30,949 nt of DNA from a virus. The position numbers and the translations under genes are program-made. The DNA lies in the IMG/VR virus record IMGVR_UViG_3300045995_000500, positions 1 through 30,949 of that record. One strand, written 5' to 3'. The notes beneath the pieces were generated by a model. That model ran no database searches and had not been told where the DNA came from. It saw only the letters and a program-made list of their open reading frames with translations. Shown one piece after another: positions 1-6,592 of this stretch (position 1 is the first letter of the stretch; each line of letters starts with the position of its first letter).

Positions 1-157
1 GCTTTGCGCGTCTTTTGGCTTCACCCATTTGGTGATTCTCCCCGTTAGCCTGAATCTCAATAGCCGCGTACTCTAGCGGTTAGTTTTACGATGTCAACTG
101 CCGGAAGTAGGGTTATACAGCAGTCGACATTGAGGCTACTGTGGGGGAGTGTTCGTA

Positions 158-302
158 TTGGCACAGTTAGTACGAATCAAAGAAAGCTCTGGAAGCCACG
201 CGAACACTGGCTTTAGAAGCAATCAGAAGTAAAAATTGATTTGGCACAGAAATACGCAAAAACGATCAGGATTCAATCATTTTTGCGCATGATTTGGCAC
301 AG
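158..302 (+). repeat. Three direct repeats TTGGCACAG near left end
   Basis: TTGGCACAG occurs at 158-166, 241-249 and 294-302. The last two copies are extended to GATTTGGCACAGAA (238-251 and 291-304). Start-to-start spacing is 83 and 53 bases. The first copy sits inside the inverted repeat TTCGTA/TACGAA (152-157 and 171-176). Position outside the repressor gene, same orientation and uneven spacing are what is known for the L1-L3 transposase-binding sites of Mu-like ends. They could instead be repressor operators. Confidence 0.55.
255..287. repeat. 12 bp inverted repeat downstream of repressor gene
   Basis: Bases 255-266 and 276-287 pair over 12 positions with one mismatch around a 9-base loop. 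The element lies about 80 bases past the stop codon of the minus-strand repressor. The stem is AT-rich and no long T-run follows it on the minus strand, so it is either a weak terminator or a protein-binding dyad. Confidence 0.3.
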
Positions 303-369
303 AACAAACAGGTTTCAAATCTTTCGCTGCAAAAGATTCTGTTATGCACATTAAATAATTACATCGCAG

Positions 370-1107
370 TCAAAAAGAATACGAATTTGGTGCTGGAGGG
401 GGAAATTTCCTAGCCCAACTTAGTCGAACGTAGATTCTCAGCAACTCAATCAAGGCGTTTACTTCCAAGCGTTTCATTTCCCCAAGGTCTTTTTCATTTG
501 ATGCGCAGAAACGCACCAGCAAGCCATATAGATCGGTGGCATACCCCATCTGCACTACCGCTGACTCAGCATCGAACTTATCACCATATACAGCCCTGCA
601 GGCGGCATGACAGGCGGAAAGCAGGCTTTCATCAATTGCCTGGGCTACGCCTGGTATTGTCCTGGTTGAAACTCCAGCCATATGCATCATTACGCCTGCG
701 CTCGCAGAGTCAGGACGCTCGCTGGCTAAACGCGCGGCTGTACTACCAGAGAATTCCTCAGCCAGGCGAGCTGCTGCGCTACCAGAAAACTCCTTAGCCA
801 GGCGCGCAGCCATGGTGTTCGGGAAGCCCTCAGCCAATCGTTGTGTCAGGCTGGGCTTGCGCTTGTTTAAGAAGTCGGGGTTCGCTTCGAGGAACGACTG
901 GATCAATGCCAGCACGGGAGGCGGGGGCTGATACTCGGTGCGCATGCCTGCTTTACCGCCCATACACGGGGTTTCGCGCGATAACCACTCTTCTTTTTTA
1001 GCTCGCCCTGTACAGCCTGGCATAGTTGTCGGCAAGCCCGCGACTCGCTCCCCTCCTAGTAATGAAAGTTCGCCCGCAGAAAACCAGATTTTAGCTTTCG
1101 AGTTCAT
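370..1107 (-). CDS. Mu-type phage repressor (c-like) with internal 12-residue repeats
   Basis: The 245-residue protein probably keeps the phage lysogenic by binding operators between itself and ner. Residues about 5-60 form a Mu-type DNA-binding (winged helix) domain of the kind shared by Mu repressor and MuA: it contains the pattern W-S/F-A-x-E-L and ends GGKAGMRTEY, matching the two other copies in this window. Residues 88-135 are four 12-residue repeats built on AARLAxEFSGS, perhaps a helical linker. The C-terminal 100 residues are not recognised; in Mu this part controls stability and DNA affinity. The gene is divergent from ner with 145 bases between, the classical lysis/lysogeny layout. 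No Shine-Dalgarno sequence precedes the ATG. Other roles for a Mu-HTH protein cannot be excluded, but position argues strongly for repressor. Confidence 0.75.
   Translation of the reverse strand: MNSKAKIWFSAGELSLLGGERVAGLPTTMPGCTGRAKKEEWLSRETPCMGGKAGMRTEYQPPPPVLALIQSFLEANPDFLNKRKPSLTQRLAEGFPNTMAARLAKEFSGSAAARLAEEFSGSTAARLASERPDSASAGVMMHMAGVSTRTIPGVAQAIDESLLSACHAACRAVYGDKFDAESAVVQMGYATDLYGLLVRFCASNEKDLGEMKRLEVNALIELLRIYVRLSWARKFPPPAPNSYSF
703..846 (-). repeat. Four 36-bp tandem repeats inside repressor gene
   Basis: This stretch encodes four successive 12-residue units: TQRLAEGFPNTM, AARLAKEFSGSA, AARLAEEFSGST and AARLASERPDSA. The two middle units are nearly identical at DNA level, so copy number could vary by slippage. 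Confidence 0.75.
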
Positions 1108-1213
1108 TCTATATAGCCCAAAAGTAAAGCTCGAAACAATAAACCGAGCAAGAAAGTATTAATGTACTGAAATTAAACAAATAATTAAAATAACGTGATA
1201 AATATAGCTAGAA

Positions 1214-1252
1214 AGCTTGACAAGCTATAAAGCAAAGCTGTAAAGTTCGCCC
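1214..1252 (+). promoter_or_regulatory. Putative early promoter (Pe) with overlapping operator, leaderless
   Basis: A perfect -35 hexamer TTGACA (1217-1222) is followed after 18 bases by TAAAGT (1241-1246), which fits the TAnnnT -10 form. Six bases then lead to the ATG at 1253, so transcription would start at or very near the start codon. The -35 element is embedded in the perfect inverted repeat AGCTT-GAC-AAGCT (1214-1226), a natural operator for the repressor or Ner. Confidence 0.5.
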
Positions 1253-1624
1253 ATGTCAACAAACAGACGCACGTTAAACATGAAAAAAAATTCAGTTCAA
1301 ACAGACTGGCACAAAGCAGATGTTAAAGCCGCATTGGAGAAGAAAGGCTGGTCATTTATGAGCCTGTCACGATCTCTCGGCTACAAGAGCAATGCGCTGA
1401 TTAACTGCTTGCATATCACTGCGCCAAAGGCTGAGCGCATCATCGCTGAAACGCTCGGCGTGCCGGTTTCAGCCATTTGGCCTAGCCGTTATCACCTGGA
1501 TGGAACACCCAAAAGCGGACGCGGCGAACGGGGGCGCGGCAGATATAAGCGTCAAGCAGAACGAATCGTGAAACCTAATGATACCAGCGTTAAAACTGGT
1601 TGCAATGTAAACGTTCAGGGATGA
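1253..1624 (+). CDS. ner: Ner-family DNA-binding regulator
   Basis: Ner is the early negative regulator of Mu-like phages and acts on the repressor/early promoter region. Residues about 17-82 match the Ner/Nlp helix-turn-helix family: the segment begins TDWHKADVKAALEKKG, continues LSRSLGY, and ends with the signature AIWPSRY. The protein is 123 residues if started at 1253, against about 75 in Mu Ner. Residues 1-10 and the basic Gly/Arg-rich tail after residue 85 are extra. An internal ATG at 1280 would give a more typical N-terminus, but neither start has a clear Shine-Dalgarno sequence. The promoter spacing favours 1253 as a leaderless start. It opens the rightward early operon. Confidence 0.85.
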   Translation: MSTNRRTLNMKKNSVQTDWHKADVKAALEKKGWSFMSLSRSLGYKSNALINCLHITAPKAERIIAETLGVPVSAIWPSRYHLDGTPKSGRGERGRGRYKRQAERIVKPNDTSVKTGCNVNVQG

Positions 1625-1631
1625 AATAACC

Positions 1632-2078
1632 ATGAAACGCGACCCGCTCACTGCCGACATGTTCCCAGCCCCGGCCATGTTTGATATCCCTCAGCAAGCC
1701 TCACGCAATTATGGCGAGCTGGCGCTGGGTGTTCAGGTGGCACATCGGGTCGCTGAAATGCTCAAGCATAGCCTCTTATCTCGTAATGAAATCGCCGCGC
1801 GGATGAGTGAGCTGACTGGCGACGATATCAGCAAGAACTCGCTGGATAGCTGGACGGCGCAAAGCCGCATCGAATGGCGCTTCCCGCTGGAATACCTGCC
1901 TGCGCTGGAAGTGGCACTGGAAAGTCACGCACTAACCCAGTGGATTGGCGCGGTCAGGGGCTGCAAGGTGATGGTCGGTCGTGAGGCACTGGACGCCGAA
2001 ATGGGCAAGATTAAGAAGCAACAGATGGAACTTGCACGTCGCGAAAAGGCATTAAAAAAGATATTGGAAGGGGAATGA
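1632..2078 (+). CDS. Conserved Mu-like early protein, possible DNA-binding regulator
   Basis: This 148-residue protein resembles a family often found between ner and the transposase gene in Mu-like phages, but its function is not known to me. Residues 40-85 (LSRNEIAARMSELTGDDISKNSLDSW) read like a helix-turn-helix with an extended second part. Residues 118-148 form a charged, probably coiled-coil tail rich in Lys and Glu. The start is chosen for its position 8 bases after the ner stop; upstream AGGGATGAAATAACC gives a modest ribosome site. The next gene begins two bases after its stop, so it lies within the early operon. Confidence 0.65.
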   Translation: MKRDPLTADMFPAPAMFDIPQQASRNYGELALGVQVAHRVAEMLKHSLLSRNEIAARMSELTGDDISKNSLDSWTAQSRIEWRFPLEYLPALEVALESHALTQWIGAVRGCKVMVGREALDAEMGKIKKQQMELARREKALKKILEGE

Positions 2079-2079
2079 A

Positions 2080-2562
2080 ATGTATATGCCAGTAATCAAG
2101 AGTGAGGAACACTGTGAGCGCATGGCAGCAAGGCGCAAAGAAAGACACTTGCTGCGTTGTAGCCGTAAAGCAGCAAAACTGGACCGCGCAGCCCAACTTA
2201 TCTTGTGTGGCGCCAGTGTGAACAACTGGTATGGCGCCGAACAACTGGCTGCGATGAAGCTACCGGGGTTACCGACCAGCGATCGTGGAATGAGGTGTCG
2301 CGCCCAAAAGGAAAAATGGGATACGCGCCAAGTCAGGGGGCAAGGCGGTAAAAAAGGCATTAAAACAGAATATTTTATGCCACTTTCGTACCGTACCGCT
2401 CTGGCTACGCAGCCGCAGATTGCAGAAGAAGTCGCTGTGCCGATTGAAAGCGCCAGTGAACCGGCAGCACCGGCTCCAGGCATCGTCATGTTGACATTAA
2501 CGGTATCACTGACCGAGGCTGCTTATATCACCGGCTGGCTGGCAGAGCAGGTGAAAAAATGA
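2080..2562 (+). CDS. Mu-type HTH domain protein, paralogue of transposase N-terminus
   Basis: Residues about 48-105 (from NNWYGAEQLAAMKLPGLP to GGKKGIKTEY) form a Mu-type DNA-binding domain nearly the same as that at the start of the next gene. DNA similarity between 2225-2370 and 2565-2710 is visible by eye, so the two domains look like a fairly recent duplication. The first 45 residues are basic; residues 110-160 are Pro/Ala-rich then hydrophobic and not recognised. The protein lacks any catalytic domain. It may be a regulator acting on the same operators or end sites as repressor and transposase. Its stop codon overlaps the next start (ATGA). Confidence 0.65.
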   Translation: MYMPVIKSEEHCERMAARRKERHLLRCSRKAAKLDRAAQLILCGASVNNWYGAEQLAAMKLPGLPTSDRGMRCRAQKEKWDTRQVRGQGGKKGIKTEYFMPLSYRTALATQPQIAEEVAVPIESASEPAAPAPGIVMLTLTVSLTEAAYITGWLAEQVKK

Positions 2563-3167
2563 ATAAGCAATGGTATTCCGCCGCGCAATTGGCTGCAATG
2601 AAGTTGCCGGGGTTGCCGGGTAGCGAGCCAGGCGTTCGTGGTCGCGCTCAGTCTGAAAACTGGACTTCGCGCCAAGTTTCCTGCAAGGGCGGAAAGAACG
2701 GCCTGCGCACGGAATATCAGCCGCCAAAAGCGGTACTAATGCTTATTTCTGAGCAGCGGGTTACGCAAGAAATCGCGGAGATCGATGCTACTGTTGAAGC
2801 AAAGCTTCCAGCTGCGAAGTCCGTCACCAACGGTGAGCTGGCGCTGCCTGGCAGTACAGCACCATTAAATGACAAACAAAAATCCTGCGAACTGGCACGA
2901 ACAAAGATCGTTAATTTTATCCGTGAATATGCCGGATCAGCCGAAAAGGCCATCAGCTTTCTGAACACTGAATATACCAACGGCAATCTGAATAGCATAT
3001 TGCGTCTGGCTTATGAAAACGCCTGGGATAAAAAACGCGCCGACAGCCAGATAACGCTCAGCACCTATAACAAGTGGGTCAAGTGTTTTAAGACCAGCGG
3101 CAGCTACGCGCCACTGAGAGTGCATCCGCTATCAAGATGGGCTTTCAGCGCTTCGCGTGGCGTTTGA
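2559..3167 (+). pseudogene. MuA-like transposase, N-terminal DNA-binding part (split gene)
   Basis: Residues 1-60 (NKQWYSAAQLAAMKLPGLP to LRTEYQPP) are a Mu-type winged-helix domain, and residues 105-185 resemble the further DNA-binding region of MuA (FIREYAGSAEKAI, then STYNKWVKCFKTSGSYAPL). Native similarity stops near 3111. The last 18 residues are read from the antisense of the catalytic part, which lies inverted from 3104 to about 4080. An intact MuA would continue straight into the catalytic domain. This piece alone could bind transposase sites but not cut DNA, so at most it would act as a competitor. It is translationally coupled to the preceding gene. Confidence 0.75.
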
Positions 3168-4069
3168 TGACGCAGTTTTCCAGTCGCTTCATCACGAATT
3201 TTGGGTAATTTTGGATGCGGCCGGTCATTCAGCTTATCGACTACGCCATTTATCCAATCTACGAACTCCTGATAACTGCCAAATACGATCCCTTTGCCGA
3301 CTTTTTCAGCCTCTTTTTTCTTCTTATCGCGCAGCTCTACATCTCCGGCATCGGCGGCTTTAACCATGTCAGCAGTGATTTTCTTAACCCGTTTTAGCGT
3401 TAATGAATCCATGCCTTTTGCCTGATAGGTAGCCAGATCGCGGCAGGCACGATCAAGGTCTTTATTGCCGTTTTCGGCGATACCATTCGCCTGACTGTTT
3501 CCTACTTCAACTGGATGCACGACAGTGAACCCTGCGTGGTCTGCAATAAACTGAAAGCGCTCACTACCCTTGATGATTTTGGTGCTATCGGTCTGCACGA
3601 TCACCGGCACACCGCCGACGCGGATGCAGTTTTTCAGTCCGCTGGTGATGACATCGAAATTTTCAGTAAGACCCAAGCCGGGTGGGCAACGAAATCGAGT
3701 TGCGACATCGCGAAAAATCCATACCTCATGAGTGACAAACTCTCCTGTTCTTGGATGCGGCGCGGTGCAATGAGTATTCCAGCCGTCGGCGTGGATTTCC
3801 TGCCACGGATACATACCTTCGCTGGTGCGCGTGGTGTAGTTCTTGTAACTGCGCAGCTTTGATCCGGTATAACGGCCTTTTAATTGGTCGATTGCACTAC
3901 ATTTATGATCAAAAAACCGCCACAGAACGCCATATAAATCACTGGGTTTCTTACCCCAATCCGCCTCATTCCATTGCTCGCTGACCTGCTCTGCAATCCA
4001 GGTCAACGTACTGCCCTGAGGGCGTTGGCGCAATGACAGTGCCAGCGCATACCAAGGCTTAATGCTCAT
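3104..4069 (-). pseudogene. MuA-like transposase, catalytic DDE part, inverted and truncated
   Basis: This is the RNase H-like catalytic domain of a Mu-type transposase. The expected DDE residues are visible: D95 in EIHADGWNTH, D161 in VIVQTDSTK and E199 in NSQANGIAENGNKD. The start SIKPWYALALSLRQRPQG is the segment that normally follows the DNA-binding part. The frame is open upstream of the ATG to about 4080 (residues SQPD), as expected of an internal fragment. The normal C-terminal region (the beta-barrel and the MuB-interacting tail) is absent: after TPREALKAHLDSG the frame runs into the N-terminal gene half and stops. Gene halves in opposite orientation cannot give a whole transposase. 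Confidence 0.85.
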
Positions 4070-4350
4070 GTCTGGTTGGGAGTCACTTCGCTACCATCAC
4101 GACGGACGCGCGGCGCTTCGATACCGTTGTCGCGAACAAGGAGGTAACAGACGGCCGGGGCGGTTGTAATCAGCGTCAAGTAACCCGCCGCAACTAGACT
4201 ATCCAAGTAGGGCTGCGATGTGCGGCGCAGCACGTCTTTTGGTGTGACATCCTTCCAGGTAAATTTACCTATCTGGCGGCGGATATTCGCCCAGATGCGC
4301 TGGCGCGGGCTTTGACCACCGGCGAGTTCGGAAATAGGCTTACGCGGCAT
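4066..4350 (-). pseudogene. Tandem winged-helix early protein, N-terminal half (inverted)
   Basis: Residues 1-65 form a winged helix (SPRQRIWANIRRQIGKFTWKD, then LVAAGYLTLI). The line continues with a typical linker ending APRVRRDGSEVT. In Mu-like phages this family has two such winged-helix repeats joined by the sequence RDG-x-x-VTQG. The second repeat is present on the plus strand at 4839-5162, so this is half of one gene. The last four residues (PNQT) come from the junction near 4080/4081. The overlap of its TGA with the ATG of the transposase fragment therefore appears to be chance, not operon design. Confidence 0.7.
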
Positions 4351-4618
4351 TCCATTCCTCCAGTCTTTCTATCAACACTGTTTTCATGGTTTGCAATTGC
4401 CCAATCATGGCGGTAAGCGCCTTTTTATCCAGGTCTATACCAATGATCGTGTTTTCTTCCTGCGTTGATCCAAGCACCCAAATGGAAAGGTGCACATTAC
4501 GCTCGACGAGTGACAGCTCTACACTCCCAGTTCCCTGAAAACGCTTGGTTTTCCCATGATTTTGGACATCACAATATTCCATTCTGCCCAGCGTCAAACC
4601 TGTAATTTCAGTCGTCAT
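4340..4618 (-). CDS. Conserved early hypothetical protein inside the inverted block
   Basis: The 92-residue protein looks intact: MTTEITGLTLGRMEYCDVQN at the start, a beta-rich middle and a helical end (IGQLQTMKTVLIERLEEWNAA). I do not recognise a function. It keeps tight spacing with both neighbours of the inverted block (its ATG overlaps the MuB-like stop as TAATG, and its 3' end overlaps the winged-helix start). This shows that the order MuB-like, this gene, winged-helix is the ancestral one. In its present orientation it has no visible promoter. Confidence 0.6.
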   Translation of the reverse strand: MTTEITGLTLGRMEYCDVQNHGKTKRFQGTGSVELSLVERNVHLSIWVLGSTQEENTIIGIDLDKKALTAMIGQLQTMKTVLIERLEEWNAA

Positions 4619-4838
4619 TACGCGCCTCTCCTTGGTGCTTCACCCGTCTGAAGAATCCGTTTACCCCAGGTCTTCATATCTACCGTTGACCAGCCTTGCG
4701 ACATCGCTTCACCGGCGATGATAGAAAGGTTATTGCCCACTCGACGCACGCTGCCATTGGCGATTTCAACCAGCTTTTCCAGCAGGTCGTCGGCGATCTG
4801 GATCCCCTGGCACTTTTGCGCTGCAAGTTGACGCGCAT
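4618..4838 (-). pseudogene. MuB-like AAA ATPase, C-terminal fragment
   Basis: Reading leftward from about 4838, the frame gives DARQLAAQKCQGIQIADDLL, then EIANGSVRRVGNNLSIIAGE, and ends ILQTGEAPRRGA. This matches the end of the MuB-type ATPases of transposable phages, including the helical lid with GSVRRV and the terminal TGEAP motif. MuB selects target DNA and stimulates MuA. Walker A and B motifs and roughly the first two thirds of the protein are missing; no other part is found in the window. No start codon is present in frame. The fragment abuts the winged-helix second half, which points the other way. Confidence 0.65.
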
Positions 4839-5162
4839 CAGGGTGGCGGAAACGAAGCGATCTGGGGTGTGATCAGCGTGCTGGATAGCTTTAATTCTCA
4901 CACTATTGCCGACTTGTCCGGTGCAGCGCTAAGCACCGTTAAACATTACTGCAAATTTCTGGAGCACGCAGGGTATTTAACGGTGATCGCCAAGGGAAAA
5001 GGCGGGAGCGCGGCATCCACTTACCGCACTGTAAAGGGGCGCATCACTGGCCCGCGTGCCCCAATGATTACCCGCCTAAAGGCGGTATACGACCCAAATA
5101 TGCACCAGATCGTCTGGAGTGAAGGTGCGGATGAAGCTGTTAAGGAGATGGATCATGCTTGA
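4839..5162 (+). pseudogene. Tandem winged-helix early protein, C-terminal half
   Basis: The frame opens QGGGNEAIWGVISVLDSF and continues through a winged helix (TVKHYCKFLEHAGYLTVI) to a conserved end, RITGPRAPMITRLKAVYDPN followed by VWSEG. This is the second repeat and tail of the two-repeat protein whose first half lies inverted at 4081-4350. Joining GSEVT of that half to QGGGNEAIW rebuilds the family linker exactly. A GTG at 4869 could start a shorter protein of 97 residues. Its stop overlaps the next gene by 8 bases. Confidence 0.7.
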
Positions 5163-5541
5163 GAAAAAAACAGAAAAACTCCTGATTCGTGACGTGTCAT
5201 ATCGCGATGAATATTGGTTCAAGCTACTGGAGCAGGCGGTCAACGAATCCACTAAGGCCGCTGTCGCAAAGCGTCTCTCCAATGGTTATGAAAAAACCTA
5301 CAAGCGCACCACGATCTCGCAAATCATGCACGGGATCTACCGTGGAAAGCCGACAGCGATTGCAGAACGCGTGATGCAGGTACTGGATCGGCGCAGTTGC
5401 CCTTATTTGGGGGCGCAAGTTGAGGCAGGTTATTGCCATGAAACCAACACCGGCCCTACACCGACATGGGATCCATCTGCGCTTGCCCAGCGGCGCATGT
5501 GTCAGAAATGCGAATACAAACCAGAGGGGGATAAGTCATGA
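5155..5541 (+). CDS. Phage HTH protein with C-terminal cysteine motif
   Basis: Started at the ATG at 5155, where TAAGGAG stands 8 bases upstream, this gives about 128 residues. Residues 25-75 look like a Cro/LacI-type helix-turn-helix (STKAAVAKRLSNGYEKTYKR, TTISQIMHGIYRGKP). The tail has Cys residues in SCPYLG, YCHET and MCQKCEY, possibly a metal site. Small proteins of this build are common in the early operon of Mu-like phages; their role is unknown. It overlaps both neighbours by a few bases, so translation is coupled. Confidence 0.65.
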   Translation: MLEKKTEKLLIRDVSYRDEYWFKLLEQAVNESTKAAVAKRLSNGYEKTYKRTTISQIMHGIYRGKPTAIAERVMQVLDRRSCPYLGAQVEAGYCHETNTGPTPTWDPSALAQRRMCQKCEYKPEGDKS

Positions 5542-5846
5542 GTAATTTGCAACGGAAACCGCTGTTTTCACCAACTACGATACGTATCAACCCCGCTGAC
5601 CGCTTGGCACTTGCACAACTGGCAAAGCAGTGCGTCGACTGGCTGTTTATCAGCGGATTCGAGGTGCTGCAAGTAACAAAAGGATTAGATAAGCCGCGTG
5701 TATTTATTCGTAACAGCCCTTTGTGCAATACGCTTGATGGCGCGGTACATCGCTTTGAGCGCTGTGCCGGTGTCGAGCGTCGCTACTGGTTTGCGATCCG
5801 TCACAACTGCGAAGTGCGCTGGAATGATGCGGAGGTACAGTCATGA
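5538..5846 (+). CDS. Conserved Mu-like early hypothetical protein
   Basis: The 102-residue protein has no domain I can name. Visible features are a conserved-looking core (GFEVLQVTKGLDKPRVFIRN followed by SPLCNTL) and an end rich in aromatic residues (RYWFAIRHNCEVRW). Similar small proteins sit in the early operon of other Mu-like phages. The start ATGA overlaps the previous stop and its own end overlaps the next start, showing a tightly packed operon. Confidence 0.6.
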   Translation: MSNLQRKPLFSPTTIRINPADRLALAQLAKQCVDWLFISGFEVLQVTKGLDKPRVFIRNSPLCNTLDGAVHRFERCAGVERRYWFAIRHNCEVRWNDAEVQS

Positions 5847-6112
5847 AAATCACCCTTATTAATCAGCCTGGTCGAATCTTGCTAGCGCTGCGAGCCGGTC
5901 GAATGGATGCGGCTCAGATAACCGAAAAGTTTTCATTTGCGTACGCATGGATGTCTCGCCTGATCGCAGCGGGACTTATTGAAAGAAATGAGGATTTTGT
6001 TGTGAGCATTACGCCAGCTGGTCGAGCTGTATGCCCGAACCGCCGCGATGCGCAGATGGAGCCTATGTACTACAAAAAAACCGTGCCGGCACAGCAAGGA
6101 GTATCGGCATGA
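5843..6112 (+). CDS. Small winged-helix-like early protein
   Basis: This 89-residue protein reads like a single winged helix: GRILLALRAGRMDAAQITEK, then MSRLIAAGLIERNEDFVVSI. It is probably a small DNA-binding protein, but neither partner nor site is apparent. The tail (residues 65-89) is unstructured. It overlaps the neighbours by ATGA-type junctions. Confidence 0.55.
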   Translation: MKITLINQPGRILLALRAGRMDAAQITEKFSFAYAWMSRLIAAGLIERNEDFVVSITPAGRAVCPNRRDAQMEPMYYKKTVPAQQGVSA

Positions 6113-6318
6113 GTGCAGAAAACCTATGTTCCTGGCAATTCGATATGGCGGTAATGATGGCCAGCTTGGCAGCCGAATTGGACGATAAAAAGGAAGATGT
6201 AGATATGTTCCTGTTCCAGATAATCGATCTGGTGAGCAAGATGCATGAAATGGCGCAGCGGCTTGCCGGTGATCGTGCAGGCGAGATTTATGCGCCAGAT
6301 GATGAGGAGGTCGCATGA
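6109..6318 (+). CDS. Small acidic helical early protein
   Basis: The ATG at 6109 overlaps the previous stop (ATGA) and follows AAGGAG, giving 69 residues. The protein is mostly helical and acidic (AAELDDKKEDVDMFLFQIID) and ends YAPDDEEVA. No family is recognised. A longer frame opens upstream at 6031, but it lies wholly inside the preceding gene, so the short start is preferred. Confidence 0.55.
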   Translation: MSAENLCSWQFDMAVMMASLAAELDDKKEDVDMFLFQIIDLVSKMHEMAQRLAGDRAGEIYAPDDEEVA

Positions 6319-6551
6319 ATCAGATACCTCGCCCTACCGTCACCACCAGCGCGGTGCATCTGAAGATGGTGTTGCACGCCTTTCGTAAGGCTGTCACCCG
6401 TGAAGAATGCATTTCGATTGCCGAGAAGCATAAGCCGTACATGCTGGATGCGGAAATCAAGCAAATGCGGATCGCATTTAAAAATTTGCAACAAACCAAA
6501 AGCAGCCATGAGCAAAAACCACAAGCGCCACCGGATAGCCCGGAAGCGTAG
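6315..6551 (+). CDS. Small early hypothetical protein
   Basis: This gene encodes 78 residues with a helical, basic middle (LKMVLHAFRKAVTREECISI) and a Pro/Gln-rich tail. It starts at ATGA overlapping the preceding stop, with GAGGAGG just upstream. No function is recognised. A 41-base gap follows before the next gene. Confidence 0.5.
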   Translation: MNQIPRPTVTTSAVHLKMVLHAFRKAVTREECISIAEKHKPYMLDAEIKQMRIAFKNLQQTKSSHEQKPQAPPDSPEA

Positions 6552-6592
6552 ACAACTGATTTTTTACTACCTCAACCAGAAAGGATTTAACC

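Larger units (their letters stand above)
1..369. other. Gene-free left-end region of the phage
   Basis: No convincing gene is seen in these 369 bases. In Mu-like phages the segment outside the repressor gene holds the left attachment end with several transposase-binding sites, and this stretch fits that place. It contains three copies of TTGGCACAG (158, 241, 294), an imperfect inverted repeat at 92-101/120-129 and an AT-rich inverted repeat at 255-266/276-287. The exact phage terminus cannot be fixed without a host junction or the right end; the TG at 92-93 is only one candidate. Bases 1 to about 90 could be host DNA. Confidence 0.5.

Noticed and set aside
703-846. CRISPR-like tandem repeats
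   Set aside because: Repeats are directly adjacent with no spacers and encode 12-residue units of the repressor.
2052-2489. 145-residue minus-strand frame opposite the Mu-HTH paralogue
   Set aside because: Low-complexity translation without domains; the plus strand encodes a recognisable protein with coupled starts.
3515-3862. 115-residue plus-strand frame opposite the transposase catalytic part
   Set aside because: The minus strand carries the DDE motifs; this is a shadow frame.
4066-4069. ATGA overlap between the winged-helix half and the catalytic transposase fragment, looking like a coupled operon
   Set aside because: Family linkers show both genes are broken there; the stop and start codons arise at a rearrangement junction near 4080/4081.
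4680-4901. 73-residue minus-strand frame starting at 4901
   Set aside because: It crosses the junction near 4838, and the neighbouring frame gives the recognisable MuB-like end.
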